From contig NZ_OW150024.1 in the NCBI RefSeq assembly GCF_933509905.1, positions 2,282,001 to 2,346,000 of the forward strand: a stretch of 64,000 nt of DNA, written 5' to 3'. Under the pieces are notes generated by a model. The model ran no database searches and was not told the origin of the DNA. It saw only the letters and a program-made list of their open reading frames with translations. Every line of letters starts with the position of its first letter. Positions within the stretch are counted from its first letter, which is position 1. This DNA comes from Trichlorobacter ammonificans (GTDB taxonomy: Bacteria; Desulfobacterota; Desulfuromonadia; Geobacterales; Pseudopelobacteraceae). Of this stretch, positions 46,217 to 55,940 are shown piece after piece. The position numbers and the translations under genes are program-made.

Positions 46217-46960
46217 TCACATCATCTTTTCCATTTCGTCGGACGAGATATCGAAGTTGGCGTAGACGTTCTGAACGTCGTCGTTGTCTTCAAGCCGCTC
46301 CATCAAACGCAACATGCTCTCCGCCTGCTTCCCCTCCAGCTTGACCAGGGTCTGGGGAATCATGGTGACTTCTGCGTTCTGATGCTTGAAGCCTTTGGCT
46401 TCAAGAGCTTCACGCACTTCGATGAAGCGGGCCGGCTCGGTGGTCACCTCGAACTGCTCATCCTCTTCGGTCACATCCTCCGCTCCCAGCTCAAGGGCCG
46501 CCTCGAAGAGCTGCTCAAAATCCACCGACCGGTCGTAGGTGATCAACCCCTTCTTGTCAAACATCCAGGCAACGCAGCCCGATTCACCCATGTTGCCGTT
46601 GCACTTGGTGAAGATGCTGCGCACCTCGGACACGGAACGGTTGCGATTGTCAGTCATCACCTCCACCAGTACCGCCACACCGCCGGGTCCGTACCCCTCG
46701 TAGACGATCTCCTCGTAGGTGACCCCCTCCATGCCGCCGGTACCTTTCTTGATGGCCCGCTCGATGTTGTCCTTGGGCATGTTCTCGCTTTTCGCCTTAT
46801 CGATCGCCGTCCGCAGGCGGGGGTTGGCCGCAGGATCGCCCCCTCCCAGCTTGGCGGCTATGGAAATCTCCTTGATCAGCTTGGTGAAAATCTTGCCCCG
46901 CTTGGCGTCCGCAGCACCTTTCTTGTGCTTGATGGTGCTCCATTTATTATGGCCCGACAT
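46217..46960 (-). CDS. yebC: YebC/TACO1-family protein
   Basis: 247 residues, starting [25 protein letters not shown], the strongly conserved N-terminus. Three-domain YebC protein; family members act as transcription regulators or as translation factors that relieve stalling at proline stretches. In many bacteria it stands with ruvC and ruvA, as here. Start ATG 46960 was preferred over an earlier frame extension without homology. Confidence 0.94.
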   Translation of the reverse strand: MSGHNKWSTIKHKKGAADAKRGKIFTKLIKEISIAAKLGGGDPAANPRLRTAIDKAKSENMPKDNIERAIKKGTGGMEGVTYEEIVYEGYGPGGVAVLVEVMTDNRNRSVSEVRSIFTKCNGNMGESGCVAWMFDKKGLITYDRSVDFEQLFEAALELGAEDVTEEDEQFEVTTEPARFIEVREALEAKGFKHQNAEVTMIPQTLVKLEGKQAESMLRLMERLEDNDDVQNVYANFDISSDEMEKMM

Positions 46961-47104
46961 GTTCCGCTCCTCCACCCAAGTATCTGCCGTACGCAGTAAA
47001 TTAAATTTTTTACCACGGCATTCTTTCCGCTGTCCAGTCAAAAGGGGACTATCAACGGCACACGTTTGCGGCAGGGCTTCGCCGGCGCTGTCTCACGGAA
47101 CCCC

Positions 47105-47159
47105 TTGATTTGTTGCAGGTCGCCTGCTATATTTAGCACTCATACAACACGAGTGCTAA
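47105..47159 (+). promoter_or_regulatory. rpoH promoter with CIRCE operator
   Basis: TTGATT (47105-47110), 17-bp spacer and TATATT (47128-47133) form the promoter. TTAGCACTC-N9-GAGTGCTAA at 47133-47159 is a perfect CIRCE element, the HrcA repressor site, overlapping the transcription start. So rpoH is under HrcA control. Confidence 0.93.
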
Positions 47160-47180
47160 CACGCAAGGAGGTGTTCTGCC

Positions 47181-48035
47181 ATGTATCCCCATGTCCCGGC
47201 ACTTTCCGATAGCCTGACCCGCTACCTGACCGACATACGAAAATTTTCCCTGCTGGACGAACAGGAGGAACAGCGCCTCGCCATCCGTTTCTACGAGGAG
47301 AACGACCTTGAGGCGGCCCAGACCCTGGTGACTTCGAACCTTCGTTTCGTGGTGAAGATTGCTGCCGAATACCGCAACTACGGCATGAAGATGCTGGACC
47401 TGATCCAAGAGGGAAATGTCGGCCTGATGATTGCGGTCAAGAAGTTCAACCCCTACCGCGGCTTCCGGCTCATCTCCTACGCCGTCTGGTGGATTCGCGC
47501 CCAGATTCAGAACTACATCGTCTCGGCCTGGAGCCTGCTGAAGATCGGCACCACCCAGGCCCAGCGCAAGCTCTTTTTCAAGCTCAAGCAGACCAGAAAC
47601 GCTCTGGCCCGACTCTCCGACGGCGAGGAGGACAGCGCGATCATGGCGCACTCCCTGGATGTGTCCGAGTTGGAACTGCAGGAGATGGAACAGCGCATGC
47701 TCGGCGAAGTGTCACTCGATGCCGAACGGTATGAGGGTGACGGCGCCACGCTGCTGGACTCTCTGGTCGATGATCGCCCGAACCAGGAGGCGCAGCTGGC
47801 CGACCTGGAGCAGCAGACGATGCTGCAGCGACAGGTCGCCCACGCCATGAACGGCCTGAACGAAAAGGAGCGTTATGTCGTGGAAAAGCGGATCGTTGCC
47901 GATGAACCGGCGACGCTGCAGGAAATTGCCAACCACTTTGCCATTTCGCGGGAGCGGGTACGCCAGATCGAGGAAAACGCCCTCAGAAAGATGAAAGCCC
48001 TGCTCCAGCCAGCCCTGCTCGCTGCAGCAACCTGA
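47181..48035 (+). CDS. rpoH: Heat-shock sigma factor RpoH
   Basis: 284 residues. Region 2 (NLRFVVKIAAEYRNYGMKMLDLIQEGNVGLM, YAVWWIRAQIQNYI) and region 4 HTH (TLQEIANHFAISRERVRQIEENALRKM) are intact; the RpoH-box-like QRKLFFKLKQT is present. SD AAGGAGGTG lies eight bases before ATG. Directs RNA polymerase to heat-shock genes; the CIRCE element upstream links the HrcA and sigma32 regulons, as reported for Geobacter. Confidence 0.95.
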   Translation: MYPHVPALSDSLTRYLTDIRKFSLLDEQEEQRLAIRFYEENDLEAAQTLVTSNLRFVVKIAAEYRNYGMKMLDLIQEGNVGLMIAVKKFNPYRGFRLISYAVWWIRAQIQNYIVSAWSLLKIGTTQAQRKLFFKLKQTRNALARLSDGEEDSAIMAHSLDVSELELQEMEQRMLGEVSLDAERYEGDGATLLDSLVDDRPNQEAQLADLEQQTMLQRQVAHAMNGLNEKERYVVEKRIVADEPATLQEIANHFAISRERVRQIEENALRKMKALLQPALLAAAT

Positions 48036-48051
48036 CGTTTTCCATCACCCC

Positions 48052-48101
48052 AACGACAATCGCCCCTTCCCGCACAGGCGCGGAAAGGGGCGATTGTCGT
48101 T
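48052..48101. terminator. Bidirectional terminator between rpoH and cheB
   Basis: AACGACAATCGCCCCTT pairs perfectly with AAGGGGCGATTGTCGTT (17 bp), with a 16-nt loop. Between convergent genes. Confidence 0.8.
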
Positions 48102-48123
48102 CCGGATGGCTGGTCCAGCCGAC

Positions 48124-49227
48124 CTATCCCGCAAACTTGCCGATCTCGAAGCCAATCTGGCCCAGCGGCAGCACCTCGTCGGCCACGCCGCCGTCGACGC
48201 AGGCCTTGGGCATGCCGTAGATGGTAGACGTCGCCTCGTCCTGCACGATGGTGACCCCTCCCTTCTGCTTGAGCAACTGCATCCCCTTGAATCCGTCATT
48301 CCCCATGCCGGTCAGTACCACACCCAGCATGGCGCCGGCCGTGGCCTCGGCCATGGAACCGATCAGCAGATCCACCGAGGGAATGTAAACGTACTGCGGA
48401 TAGGCTGATGTGGGAGAAATCCTGACCATCAGGCCGCCGCTGCCCCGCACCACCTGGGTGTGCATCCCCCCGGGCGCCACCAGGATGGTACCCGGCTTCA
48501 ACTGGTCCCCCTCCTTGGCCTCCCTGACGGCAATGGAGCACTTGGCGTTCAGACGTTCGGCAAAGGGGCCGGTAAAGGCCTTGGGCATATGGATCGCCAC
48601 CACGATACCGTAGGGAAAGTTAACCGGAATCCGGGAGATCACCTCCTGCAGCGCCACCGGACCGCCGGTTGACGCGCCGATGCCGACGTAGTTGATCTTC
48701 TTGCCATGGATGCGCGAGGCAGCCGAACGCGCCGCGGGAGCGGCTGTCGGCACTGTCGGCCGGCCGACTCCCCCCGCCGGTGCGATCGACGGCGCCACCC
48801 TCAGAAAGCGGGACTTGGTGGCCTCCCGGACTTTTTTGAGCAGCTCATCCTTGAAAATGTTCTGAGCTTCGTTGGAATCGGTGACGTTCTTGGGAATATA
48901 GTCGATGGCCCCGGCATCCAACGCTTCGAAGGTGGCCTTGGCCCCCTCGTTCGTCAGGGTGGAAACCATCAGCACTTTGGTCGGTGCCTTAGCCATGATC
49001 TGCTTAAGGGCGGAAATGCCGTCCATGCGCGGCATTTCGATATCCATAGTGATCAAATCCGGCTTCAGGGCAATGGCCTTTTCCACACCCTCGATACCGT
49101 CACTGGCCGTACCGACCACCTCAATGGACGGTTCCTTGGTCAGAATTCCCCTGATAGCCATTCGCATGAAGGAGGAATCGTCAACGATCAGAACTCTGGT
49201 TTTCGCGCCTGCTATGGTGGAAAGCAT
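48124..49227 (-). CDS. cheB: Chemotaxis methylesterase CheB
   Basis: 367 residues: receiver (VLIVDDSSFMRMAIRGIL, phospho-Asp in ITMDIEMPRMDG), linker, then methylesterase domain with Ser in GIGASTGGPVALQ, His in HMPKAFTGPFAERL and Asp in TGMGNDGFKGM. Removes methyl groups from chemoreceptors. ATG 49227 follows GGAGG. Last gene of the che operon. Confidence 0.95.
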   Translation of the reverse strand: MLSTIAGAKTRVLIVDDSSFMRMAIRGILTKEPSIEVVGTASDGIEGVEKAIALKPDLITMDIEMPRMDGISALKQIMAKAPTKVLMVSTLTNEGAKATFEALDAGAIDYIPKNVTDSNEAQNIFKDELLKKVREATKSRFLRVAPSIAPAGGVGRPTVPTAAPAARSAASRIHGKKINYVGIGASTGGPVALQEVISRIPVNFPYGIVVAIHMPKAFTGPFAERLNAKCSIAVREAKEGDQLKPGTILVAPGGMHTQVVRGSGGLMVRISPTSAYPQYVYIPSVDLLIGSMAEATAGAMLGVVLTGMGNDGFKGMQLLKQKGGVTIVQDEATSTIYGMPKACVDGGVADEVLPLGQIGFEIGKFAG

Positions 49228-49243
49228 CCAGCCTCCTGTCCTT

Positions 49244-50137
49244 TTATTGCTGTGCAAAAATCGAAGTCACCAGCTCCCTGACTGCGGGAACGGCATCGTC
49301 GAGTTCATAACAGAAACGCTCGACGTCAAGATGGGCCAAGGTGGGCGACTGCTCCTTGAGAATCTTCCAGCCTACCTCCTCGGAAAGATTGAAACTGGCC
49401 CAGGCATTGTTGCCGTAGTACAGCTCGCGAACAGAGCAAAACAGGTCTGCCAGGTTGACGATGGAACAGAGCACCGGATCAGCCGTGGCCTCGCGCGGGG
49501 TATGATGATGCAGGATCACCTCGCGGTACGCCTCGGGAAAGTTCCACTTTTCAGCCATGCAGAAACCGATCTCCGAATGGGTGGTGCCAAAGGTTTCATA
49601 TTCAGCATCGATCAGACGAACCGGATGCTCCTGAATGGTTTTCAGTGCGCCGGCAAACTGCTCCGCATAGTAATTGCTGAGCACTACCTCACCAATATCA
49701 TGAATGATGCCGGCAAGATAAGCTTTTTCGACATCGTGATACCTGATTTTTTCGGCAATCACCTTGGACACCATGCCGACGCCGAAGGAATGCTCCCAGA
49801 AGGTACTAATGGCGATGACGCCGGACGCTCCTTCAAAAGCATTGATGAAGGACGAGGTGAGTGCCATCTCCTTGATGTGCCGAACCCCCAGGTACACCAA
49901 TGCCCGCTTCAGGGAGGTAATTTCCTGTGCCGGCTTGTAAACGGGCGAGTTAACCATTTTCATGACCCGCGCGGTCATGACCTGGTCCGACAGCATCAGG
50001 TCCGCCACCTTGTCCACATCGACGTCGGGGGCGTCAAGCAGCTGCATGACCTGCGTGGCCACCGCCGGAATCGTAGGAAGATCATCGATACTGGCCACCA
50101 TCCGGCGTGCCGTTTCCATCATCGTGAGTGTGTCCAT
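49244..50137 (-). CDS. HDOD-domain signalling protein
   Basis: 297 residues of the HDOD domain (IDDLPTIPAVATQVMQLLDAPDVDVDKVADLMLSDQVMTARVMKMVNS, AGIIHDIGEVVLSNYY). HDOD is an HD-related domain with no proven enzyme activity in most cases; members often sit in chemotaxis operons. It lies between cheR and cheB with short gaps, so it is likely part of this pathway; role unknown. Confidence 0.9.
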   Translation of the reverse strand: MDTLTMMETARRMVASIDDLPTIPAVATQVMQLLDAPDVDVDKVADLMLSDQVMTARVMKMVNSPVYKPAQEITSLKRALVYLGVRHIKEMALTSSFINAFEGASGVIAISTFWEHSFGVGMVSKVIAEKIRYHDVEKAYLAGIIHDIGEVVLSNYYAEQFAGALKTIQEHPVRLIDAEYETFGTTHSEIGFCMAEKWNFPEAYREVILHHHTPREATADPVLCSIVNLADLFCSVRELYYGNNAWASFNLSEEVGWKILKEQSPTLAHLDVERFCYELDDAVPAVRELVTSIFAQQ

Positions 50138-50151
50138 GGTATGGCCCTCTG

Positions 50152-50979
50152 TTACTTCTTGTAGCCGAAGCCGCCGGGAAAATGGACGGTCTTGAACTTG
50201 TCGTTCACCCCGTGCAGCGACTCGGACTGGCCGACGAAAAAGTAACCGTACGGCTGCAGATTGTTGTAGAAATGCTGAACCACCTTTGACTTGGAGGCCA
50301 GATCGAAGTAAATCAGCACGTTGGCGCAGAAGATGAAATCGAAGCTCTTCATGAAGACCATTTTATTATCTTCGTACAGGTTCAGCTTGTTGAAGGTGAC
50401 GAACTTCTTGACATCGGGGGAGAGGATGAACTTGCCGGCATCCTCCTTAAAGTACTTGCGCTTGTACAGATCCGGCACGTTACGGACGGAGTAGGCGTTG
50501 TAGACCCCCTCGCGGGCCTGGGCCAGCACGGTCTCGTTGATGTCGGTGCCGATGATTTCAATGATCCAATCCTTCAGGATGGTGGCCCGCTTCTCCAGAA
50601 GCATCATCGACAAGGTGTAGGCCTCCTCACCGGAGGAGGAACCGGCACTCCAGATACGCAACTTGCGAAAGCCCATCTTGCCCTTGGTTTCCACGATCTC
50701 CGGCAGGAACTTATTCTCGACGGCGTTCAGTTGCGGTACGCTGCGGAAGAAATAGGTTTCATTGGTGGTAACCTCGTCCAGCAGGAAACGCAACTCCTCC
50801 CCGCCACGCGGCGACTTGAGCAGGGCATAGTAATCCATGGCGCTCTTGGCGCCGGTTACCTCCATACGGCGGGTCAGACGGCTTTCCAGGAAGTACTTTT
50901 TGGTGGTATGGAAATACATGCCGCACAGATTGTAGATAAAATCACGCAGCTGTTCGAAGTCCTTGTCAGATATTGCCAC
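50152..50979 (-). CDS. cheR: Chemotaxis protein methyltransferase CheR
   Basis: 275 residues; SAM-binding motif IWSAGSSSGEEAYTLSMML, GTDINETVLAQAREGVY, and FIFCANVLIYFD are typical for CheR. N-terminal helical domain recognisable (FEQLRDFIYNLCGMYF). It methylates glutamates of chemoreceptors; the MCP at 42737 is a possible substrate. Follows cheA by 33 bp. Confidence 0.95.
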   Translation of the reverse strand: MAISDKDFEQLRDFIYNLCGMYFHTTKKYFLESRLTRRMEVTGAKSAMDYYALLKSPRGGEELRFLLDEVTTNETYFFRSVPQLNAVENKFLPEIVETKGKMGFRKLRIWSAGSSSGEEAYTLSMMLLEKRATILKDWIIEIIGTDINETVLAQAREGVYNAYSVRNVPDLYKRKYFKEDAGKFILSPDVKKFVTFNKLNLYEDNKMVFMKSFDFIFCANVLIYFDLASKSKVVQHFYNNLQPYGYFFVGQSESLHGVNDKFKTVHFPGGFGYKK

Positions 50980-51012
50980 AGTCGGTTCCTTCCTTATGGT
51001 GTCGCTTTCCTG

Positions 51013-52845
51013 TCAGCGTCCTGCGGCGGCTCCCTCACCGCCATCGATCATCCCCACCGGGTCGATGATCAGGGTGACGCGGCCATCTCCCAGGATGGTT
51101 GAACCGGCGATCCCCGGCACGTTGGCCAGGTAGTTGCCCAGAGACTTGATGGCGACTTCCTGCTGTCCCACCAAGCGGGTCACCACCAGCCCCACCCGCT
51201 TGTCGGCGGCACCGATCACCACCACGTAGCAGAAATGGTCGGGATCGCTCTGCCGCTGCACCTTGAACACCTGCTCCAAGCGGATCAGGGGCAGTACCAT
51301 GTCGCGCAGCTTCAGGACCTCCTGACCGCCGATGACATGGAACTCCCGCTGGTCAACCCGCAGGGTCTCCAGAACAGAAGCAAGCGGAATCGAGTAGATC
51401 TCGCCCTCCACATCCACCAGCAGCGACTGGATGATGGCCAGGGTGAGCGGCAGCCGCAGAATGAACTCCGACCCCAGCCCCTTCTCGCTCTTGATCTCGA
51501 TCAGGCCGTTCAGCTTCTTGATGTTGGTCTTCACCACGTCCATGCCGACACCGCGGCCGGAGAGGTCGGAGGCCTTGTCCTTGGTGGAGAAGCCGGGGAG
51601 GAAGATCAGGTCGAACATCTCCCGCTGGCTCAGCATGGACAACTGCTCCGGCGTGATCAGCCCTTTCTCGATGGCTTTCTGACCGACCCGCTCGGTGTCG
51701 ATCCCCCGGCCGTCGTCCTTGATACTGATGATGATGGAGTTCCCCTCGTGAACAGCGGAAAGTACCAGGGTGCCGGTACCGGGTTTGCCGGCGGCAACCC
51801 GCTCCTCAGGAGTCTCAAGACCGTGATCCATGGCGTTGCGGATCAGGTGAATCAGCGGATCGCCGATCTCGTCCACCACGGAGCGGTCCAGCTCCGTCTC
51901 TTCGCCGAATATCTGCAGATCGACATCCTTGCCCAAGTCACGGGCCAGCGAGCGTACGATACGGGGAAATTTCTTGAACACCTTCTCCACCGGGATCATC
52001 CGCATCTTCAGAACCTGCATCTGCAGCTCCGAGGTCACGAAGTTCATCCGCTTGGTCAGCTTGCCGAACTCCTCGCCAAAGGCCACCTCATCCGAGGTGC
52101 CGCTCTGCAGATCCTGGTTGAGCTGGATCATCCGGTTCCGCTCCAACACCAGTTCGCCGACCTGGTTCATCAGGTCGTCGAGGCGTTTGACATCGACCCG
52201 CACCGTGGTGTTATCGGAAAGATCGTCCCCTCCCTTGTCGGCTGCCTTGGGCAGCGCCGCTTTCTTGGGGGGGTCGGGAGCCGGACGGCTGACGGCCGGC
52301 GGCGGGGAGGGCGGAGAGGGCTGCTGTCCCTGGGGAGCGGAAACAGGCTCGGCGGCAGCAACCGCTTCAACCGGGGCCGGCTGTTCCGACGACGTCTCCG
52401 GAACAGCTCCTTCTTCTGCGCCGACGGCAGAGGGCTCCTCAGCATGTGCGGCCGGCATCGACAACAGCGGGATCAGCTTGTTGACCGTCTCGTCGATTGG
52501 CCGATCGACGATATCCCCCCCCTTGATGTCCGCCACCAGGGTTTTTACCAGGTCCGTCGCCTCGAGAATCACGTCCATGATTTCCGGTGTGACGGTCAGC
52601 TCGCCCTTGCGCAGACGGTTCAGCACATCCTCGGTCTTGTGGGTAACCCGCACCAACAGGTCGAACCCGAGAAAGCTGGAAGCGCCCTTGACCGTGTGAA
52701 TGGACCGGAAGATCCGGTTCATCAGATCGGTATCGTCAGTAGCTTTTTCCAGGGCAACCAGGTCGTCGTCCAGCTTTTCAAGGAGTTCCGCCGTCTCGGT
52801 GAGAAAGCCTTCAAGCAGTTCCTGATCTTCGCAATCAATGGGCAT
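51013..52845 (-). CDS. cheA: Chemotaxis histidine kinase CheA
   Basis: 610 residues: HPt domain with phospho-His in RSIHTVKGASSFLGF, a Pro/Ala/Glu-rich linker of about 100 residues (150-215) where P2 would be, dimerisation helices, HATPase (HLIRNAMDHGLETPEERVAAGKP, GRGVGMDVVKTNI) and C-terminal CheW-like domain. A second proline-rich segment lies before the dimerisation domain. No clear P2, so CheY docking may differ from E. coli CheA. Confidence 0.95.
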   Translation of the reverse strand: MPIDCEDQELLEGFLTETAELLEKLDDDLVALEKATDDTDLMNRIFRSIHTVKGASSFLGFDLLVRVTHKTEDVLNRLRKGELTVTPEIMDVILEATDLVKTLVADIKGGDIVDRPIDETVNKLIPLLSMPAAHAEEPSAVGAEEGAVPETSSEQPAPVEAVAAAEPVSAPQGQQPSPPSPPPAVSRPAPDPPKKAALPKAADKGGDDLSDNTTVRVDVKRLDDLMNQVGELVLERNRMIQLNQDLQSGTSDEVAFGEEFGKLTKRMNFVTSELQMQVLKMRMIPVEKVFKKFPRIVRSLARDLGKDVDLQIFGEETELDRSVVDEIGDPLIHLIRNAMDHGLETPEERVAAGKPGTGTLVLSAVHEGNSIIISIKDDGRGIDTERVGQKAIEKGLITPEQLSMLSQREMFDLIFLPGFSTKDKASDLSGRGVGMDVVKTNIKKLNGLIEIKSEKGLGSEFILRLPLTLAIIQSLLVDVEGEIYSIPLASVLETLRVDQREFHVIGGQEVLKLRDMVLPLIRLEQVFKVQRQSDPDHFCYVVVIGAADKRVGLVVTRLVGQQEVAIKSLGNYLANVPGIAGSTILGDGRVTLIIDPVGMIDGGEGAAAGR

Positions 52846-52897
52846 CGCACACCTCTAGTCGTGCTGTGATGAGTGGAATAGACGCACCGGAAGCCGG

Positions 52898-53404
52898 CTA
52901 CATGTTGGTGAAAAACTGACGTTCCTCGGCAGAGAACATATTTTCGAGGTTCAGCAGGACCAACAGGCGGTCGGCCTGATTGATCACCCCTGAAATGCAC
53001 TCCTGGTCGATGCCACTGGTCATGACTGCCGGCGACGGCTGTATCTCGCTGCTGGAGATGCGGATGACCTCTGAAACGGAGTCCACCACGAATCCCATCA
53101 GCTCGCCGCTGACATCCATGACCATGATGCGGGTCTGCTTGTCGTGGCCGGCGGAGGAAAGCCCAAAACGGGCTCGCATGGCGATGATCGGAATCACCTT
53201 GCCCCGCAGGTTGATGACCCCCTGCACATAGTGCGGCGTGTTGGGCACCCGGGTGATGATCGGCATCCGGATGATCTCCCGTACCTTCAGGACGTCAACG
53301 CCGTATTCCTCGTTATCAAGGCTGAAGCTGACCAATTGGATCAGCTCGCCGCGATCACCGGCATGGCCATCGACCGCCTTCATCGGCACCAAGGCATTTG
53401 ACAT
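52898..53404 (-). CDS. cheW: Chemotaxis coupling protein CheW
   Basis: 168 residues with the CheW fold (QLVSFSLDNEEYGVDVLKVREIIRMP, VQGVINLRGKVIPIIAMRARFG). Couples receptors to CheA. First gene of the che operon on the minus strand, with SD GGAGGAGGT before ATG 53404. No cheY is visible here. Confidence 0.95.
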   Translation of the reverse strand: MSNALVPMKAVDGHAGDRGELIQLVSFSLDNEEYGVDVLKVREIIRMPIITRVPNTPHYVQGVINLRGKVIPIIAMRARFGLSSAGHDKQTRIMVMDVSGELMGFVVDSVSEVIRISSSEIQPSPAVMTSGIDQECISGVINQADRLLVLLNLENMFSAEERQFFTNM

Positions 53405-53634
53405 AGTGAACGACCTCCTCCGGTTCTGTATATCGAATTCAATGAATGTGCGAGGTGCCGGAGCGACGCGGCAGGGGGCCGACGCGGGCAGCCCGTCAGG
53501 CGGCCGGCCGCAGTCAGGCGGTTACTTTTACCATGCTCCGCAGGTCTGTGCAAGGGCAGAGAAGGATATAGAACATCTTCTTTGTGCAGAGATATCCGGG
53601 GATGGAGCATGCCCCGACACTACCAGTCAGATTA
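53405..53634. other. Gene-free region between the che operon and the activator gene
   Basis: About 230 bp without a supported gene. Read on the minus strand, TAAAAGTA followed after 11 bp by GCGGCCGG only faintly resembles a flagellar sigma28 promoter for cheW; I would not rely on it. No strong hairpin noted. Confidence 0.3.
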
Positions 53635-53663
53635 TTGACACACACACAAACACCCACTATACT
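53635..53663 (+). promoter_or_regulatory. Strong sigma70 promoter of the activator gene
   Basis: TTGACA (53635-53640), 17-bp spacer consisting of CA repeats, TATACT (53658-53663). Near-consensus, about 50 bp before ATG 53717. Confidence 0.75.
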
Positions 53664-53716
53664 GAACACCACTGAAGTGCTGCTCACACTGTCGCTGAAA
53701 AAAGAGGTGGTTATCA

Positions 53717-55111
53717 ATGTCCAACAGCAAACTGTTCATCCTTGACGATGACCGGAAGACCCGCGACCTGCTGTTGGCTTTTCTGACATACCAAGGCTAT
53801 GACACCACCATTGTGGACAATGATGTCGGTTTTTTTGACGCACCATCCCCTCCCCCCAGAACCCTGATCACCGATCTGCCCACCCTGCTGGCCCGGATGC
53901 CGAACATCCTGAAAACAGGCGCCGACAACGATCTGGTGGTTATTGCCTACGACAAGGCGGAAAGTGCCCGCATACTGCCCCAGGACGAGCGCTGGCTGTT
54001 CATGCCCAAACCGCTGAACCTGGACGAGCTGGAAAGCATGGTCATGCGGGCACAGGAGTACCACGCCCTCAGCTCACGGAACCCCGATCCGCCGGCCGAT
54101 GAATACCCCCATTTTCTCTGTTCCACCATCATCGGCAAGAGTCGCCAGATGCTGCACCTGTTCGAAATGATTGAAAAGGTGGCCGAATCCAGCGCCACAG
54201 TTTTGATCCAGGGGGAGTCGGGAACCGGCAAGGAACTTGCAGCACGGGCCATACACCAGTTGTCGGGACGGAGCAATCGCAACTTTGTGCCGATCAACTG
54301 CGCGGCAATCCCGGAAGATTTGCTGGAAAGCGAACTGTTCGGTCATGTCAAGGGTTCCTTCACCGGTGCCTACGCCAACCGTGCCGGCCGGTTCGAGATT
54401 GCCGACAAGGGAACCCTGTTTCTGGACGAAATCGGCGATATGAAGGCAAACCTGCAGGTCAAGCTGCTGCGCGTGCTGCAGACCAAGGAGTTTGAACCGG
54501 TGGGCTCGACCCGCTCCCAGAAGGTTGACGTGCGGATCATCGCCGCCACCAACAAGAACCTTGAAGAACAGGTGGCCAACCGGGATTTCCGGGAGGATCT
54601 CTACTACCGCCTCTCGGTGATTCCGATCACCATGCCCCCGCTGCGGGAGCGGCGCGAAGATATTCCGCTGTTGATCAGTCACTTCCTGGGACAGTTCAAC
54701 CGCGACAAACGGCGGCTGGTCAAGGGATTCTCCCGCGAATCCCTTGAAATCCTCTGCAACTACTCCTGGCCGGGAAACGTACGCGAACTGGAAAACCTGG
54801 TGGAACGGATGGTGACCATCAAGGAAAGCGGCTTCATCACCCCCGACGATCTGCCGGAAAAATATCTGCCGACGCCGTCGCTTGCGCCATCGGCACCTGC
54901 TGGCGTCTCTCTGCCGGAGCCCACCGGCATTGAAGAGCTGCCAGCGGCGGGGATCTGCCTGAACAGTGCTGTTGACGCCTTTGAAAGCCGCCTCATCCAG
55001 CTTGCCCTGGCCCGAACCGGCGGTAACAAGAAGGAAGCGGCCGCACTGCTGAATCTGAAGCGGACCACTCTGATAGAAAAACTGAAGAAGAAAAATCTGC
55101 AGGCAAGCTGA
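53717..55111 (+). CDS. Sigma54 activator with degenerate receiver domain
   Basis: 464 residues. The receiver keeps the acidic pair (FILDDDRKT) and an Asp (LITDLP), but the switch Thr/Ser position is Ala-Tyr (VVIAYDKA), so phosphorylation may be altered. AAA+ domain: GESGTGKEL, ELFGHVKGSFTGAYAN (Ser in place of the first Ala of GAFTGA), LFLDEIGD; Fis-type HTH AAALLNLKRTTLIEKLKKK. Located between chemotaxis genes and a lytic transglycosylase, it is a candidate master regulator of flagellar genes, as FlrC/FlgR-type proteins are. Confidence 0.88.
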   Translation: MSNSKLFILDDDRKTRDLLLAFLTYQGYDTTIVDNDVGFFDAPSPPPRTLITDLPTLLARMPNILKTGADNDLVVIAYDKAESARILPQDERWLFMPKPLNLDELESMVMRAQEYHALSSRNPDPPADEYPHFLCSTIIGKSRQMLHLFEMIEKVAESSATVLIQGESGTGKELAARAIHQLSGRSNRNFVPINCAAIPEDLLESELFGHVKGSFTGAYANRAGRFEIADKGTLFLDEIGDMKANLQVKLLRVLQTKEFEPVGSTRSQKVDVRIIAATNKNLEEQVANRDFREDLYYRLSVIPITMPPLRERREDIPLLISHFLGQFNRDKRRLVKGFSRESLEILCNYSWPGNVRELENLVERMVTIKESGFITPDDLPEKYLPTPSLAPSAPAGVSLPEPTGIEELPAAGICLNSAVDAFESRLIQLALARTGGNKKEAAALLNLKRTTLIEKLKKKNLQAS

Positions 55112-55117
55112 GGAGTC

Positions 55118-55933
55118 ATGGCACTCAATCCCGCACAATTCACCCTTCCCTCGCTGGCCCTGGCCACGGAGCGGAAAGCGGCACCTTCCGGCGCTCCGGC
55201 AGCCTCATCACGCTTTGCCGAGCGCCTGGAGCGGATCGCGGTGCAGGAAGCCCGACTGAAGCAGGGCAGCCCGGAAGAGCTGCACCAGGCCGCCGAGTCC
55301 CTGCGCCTGTCGACCCTGCGGACCTCACTGAACGCGCTGCTCGACGACGAAAGCGTTGACAGCGCCCCTTTGCTGCCGCTGCCGACGGCCCTGCCCCAGG
55401 CTCCCGCCGTGATGCAATCCTACCTGGCCAACCTGCCGGCGGATGCCCCCAAAGCAGCAGCACCCCCGCAGCAGCGGATGCTTGCCGATGCCGACGTGTC
55501 CGGCGTCATCTCCGGAGAACCTGCGGCAGCTCCCAGGTCCGAAAGGAGCTCGCCAGGCCTGGACCACCTGATTGAGAAAGCCTCCCGGCGTTATGGTGTC
55601 GAAGCGGGATTGATCCGTGCGGTGATCAAGGCGGAAAGCAATTTCAACCCCCGGGCAGTCTCCCATGCCGGTGCCCAGGGATTGATGCAGCTGATGCCGG
55701 CAACGGCACGGGGACTTGGCGTCACTGACTCCTTCGATCCCGAGCAGAATATCATGGGAGGAACAAGGTTTCTGCGGAGCCTGCTCGATCGCTACAACGG
55801 CGATGTGGATTCGGCGCTGGCGGCCTACAACTGGGGTCCCGGCAACGTAGACCGGAAACCGGACCGTCTCCCCCGGGAAACACGGGAGTACCTGGTCAAG
55901 GTCAAGCAGTACTATACCGGCTTCACCGCCTGA
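55118..55933 (+). CDS. Lytic transglycosylase (SLT domain)
   Basis: 271 residues. First 145 residues are low-complexity and rich in Ala, Pro, Glu; the SLT domain follows (IEKASRRYGVEAGLIRAVIKAESNFNPRAVSHAGAQGLMQLMPATARGLG) with catalytic Glu in KAESNF, then LAAYNWGPGNV. It cleaves peptidoglycan. No signal peptide is evident, so export may be through the flagellar system, which fits its position 6 bp after the activator gene. Confidence 0.88.
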   Translation: MALNPAQFTLPSLALATERKAAPSGAPAASSRFAERLERIAVQEARLKQGSPEELHQAAESLRLSTLRTSLNALLDDESVDSAPLLPLPTALPQAPAVMQSYLANLPADAPKAAAPPQQRMLADADVSGVISGEPAAAPRSERSSPGLDHLIEKASRRYGVEAGLIRAVIKAESNFNPRAVSHAGAQGLMQLMPATARGLGVTDSFDPEQNIMGGTRFLRSLLDRYNGDVDSALAAYNWGPGNVDRKPDRLPRETREYLVKVKQYYTGFTA

Positions 55934-55940
55934 TTCCCGC

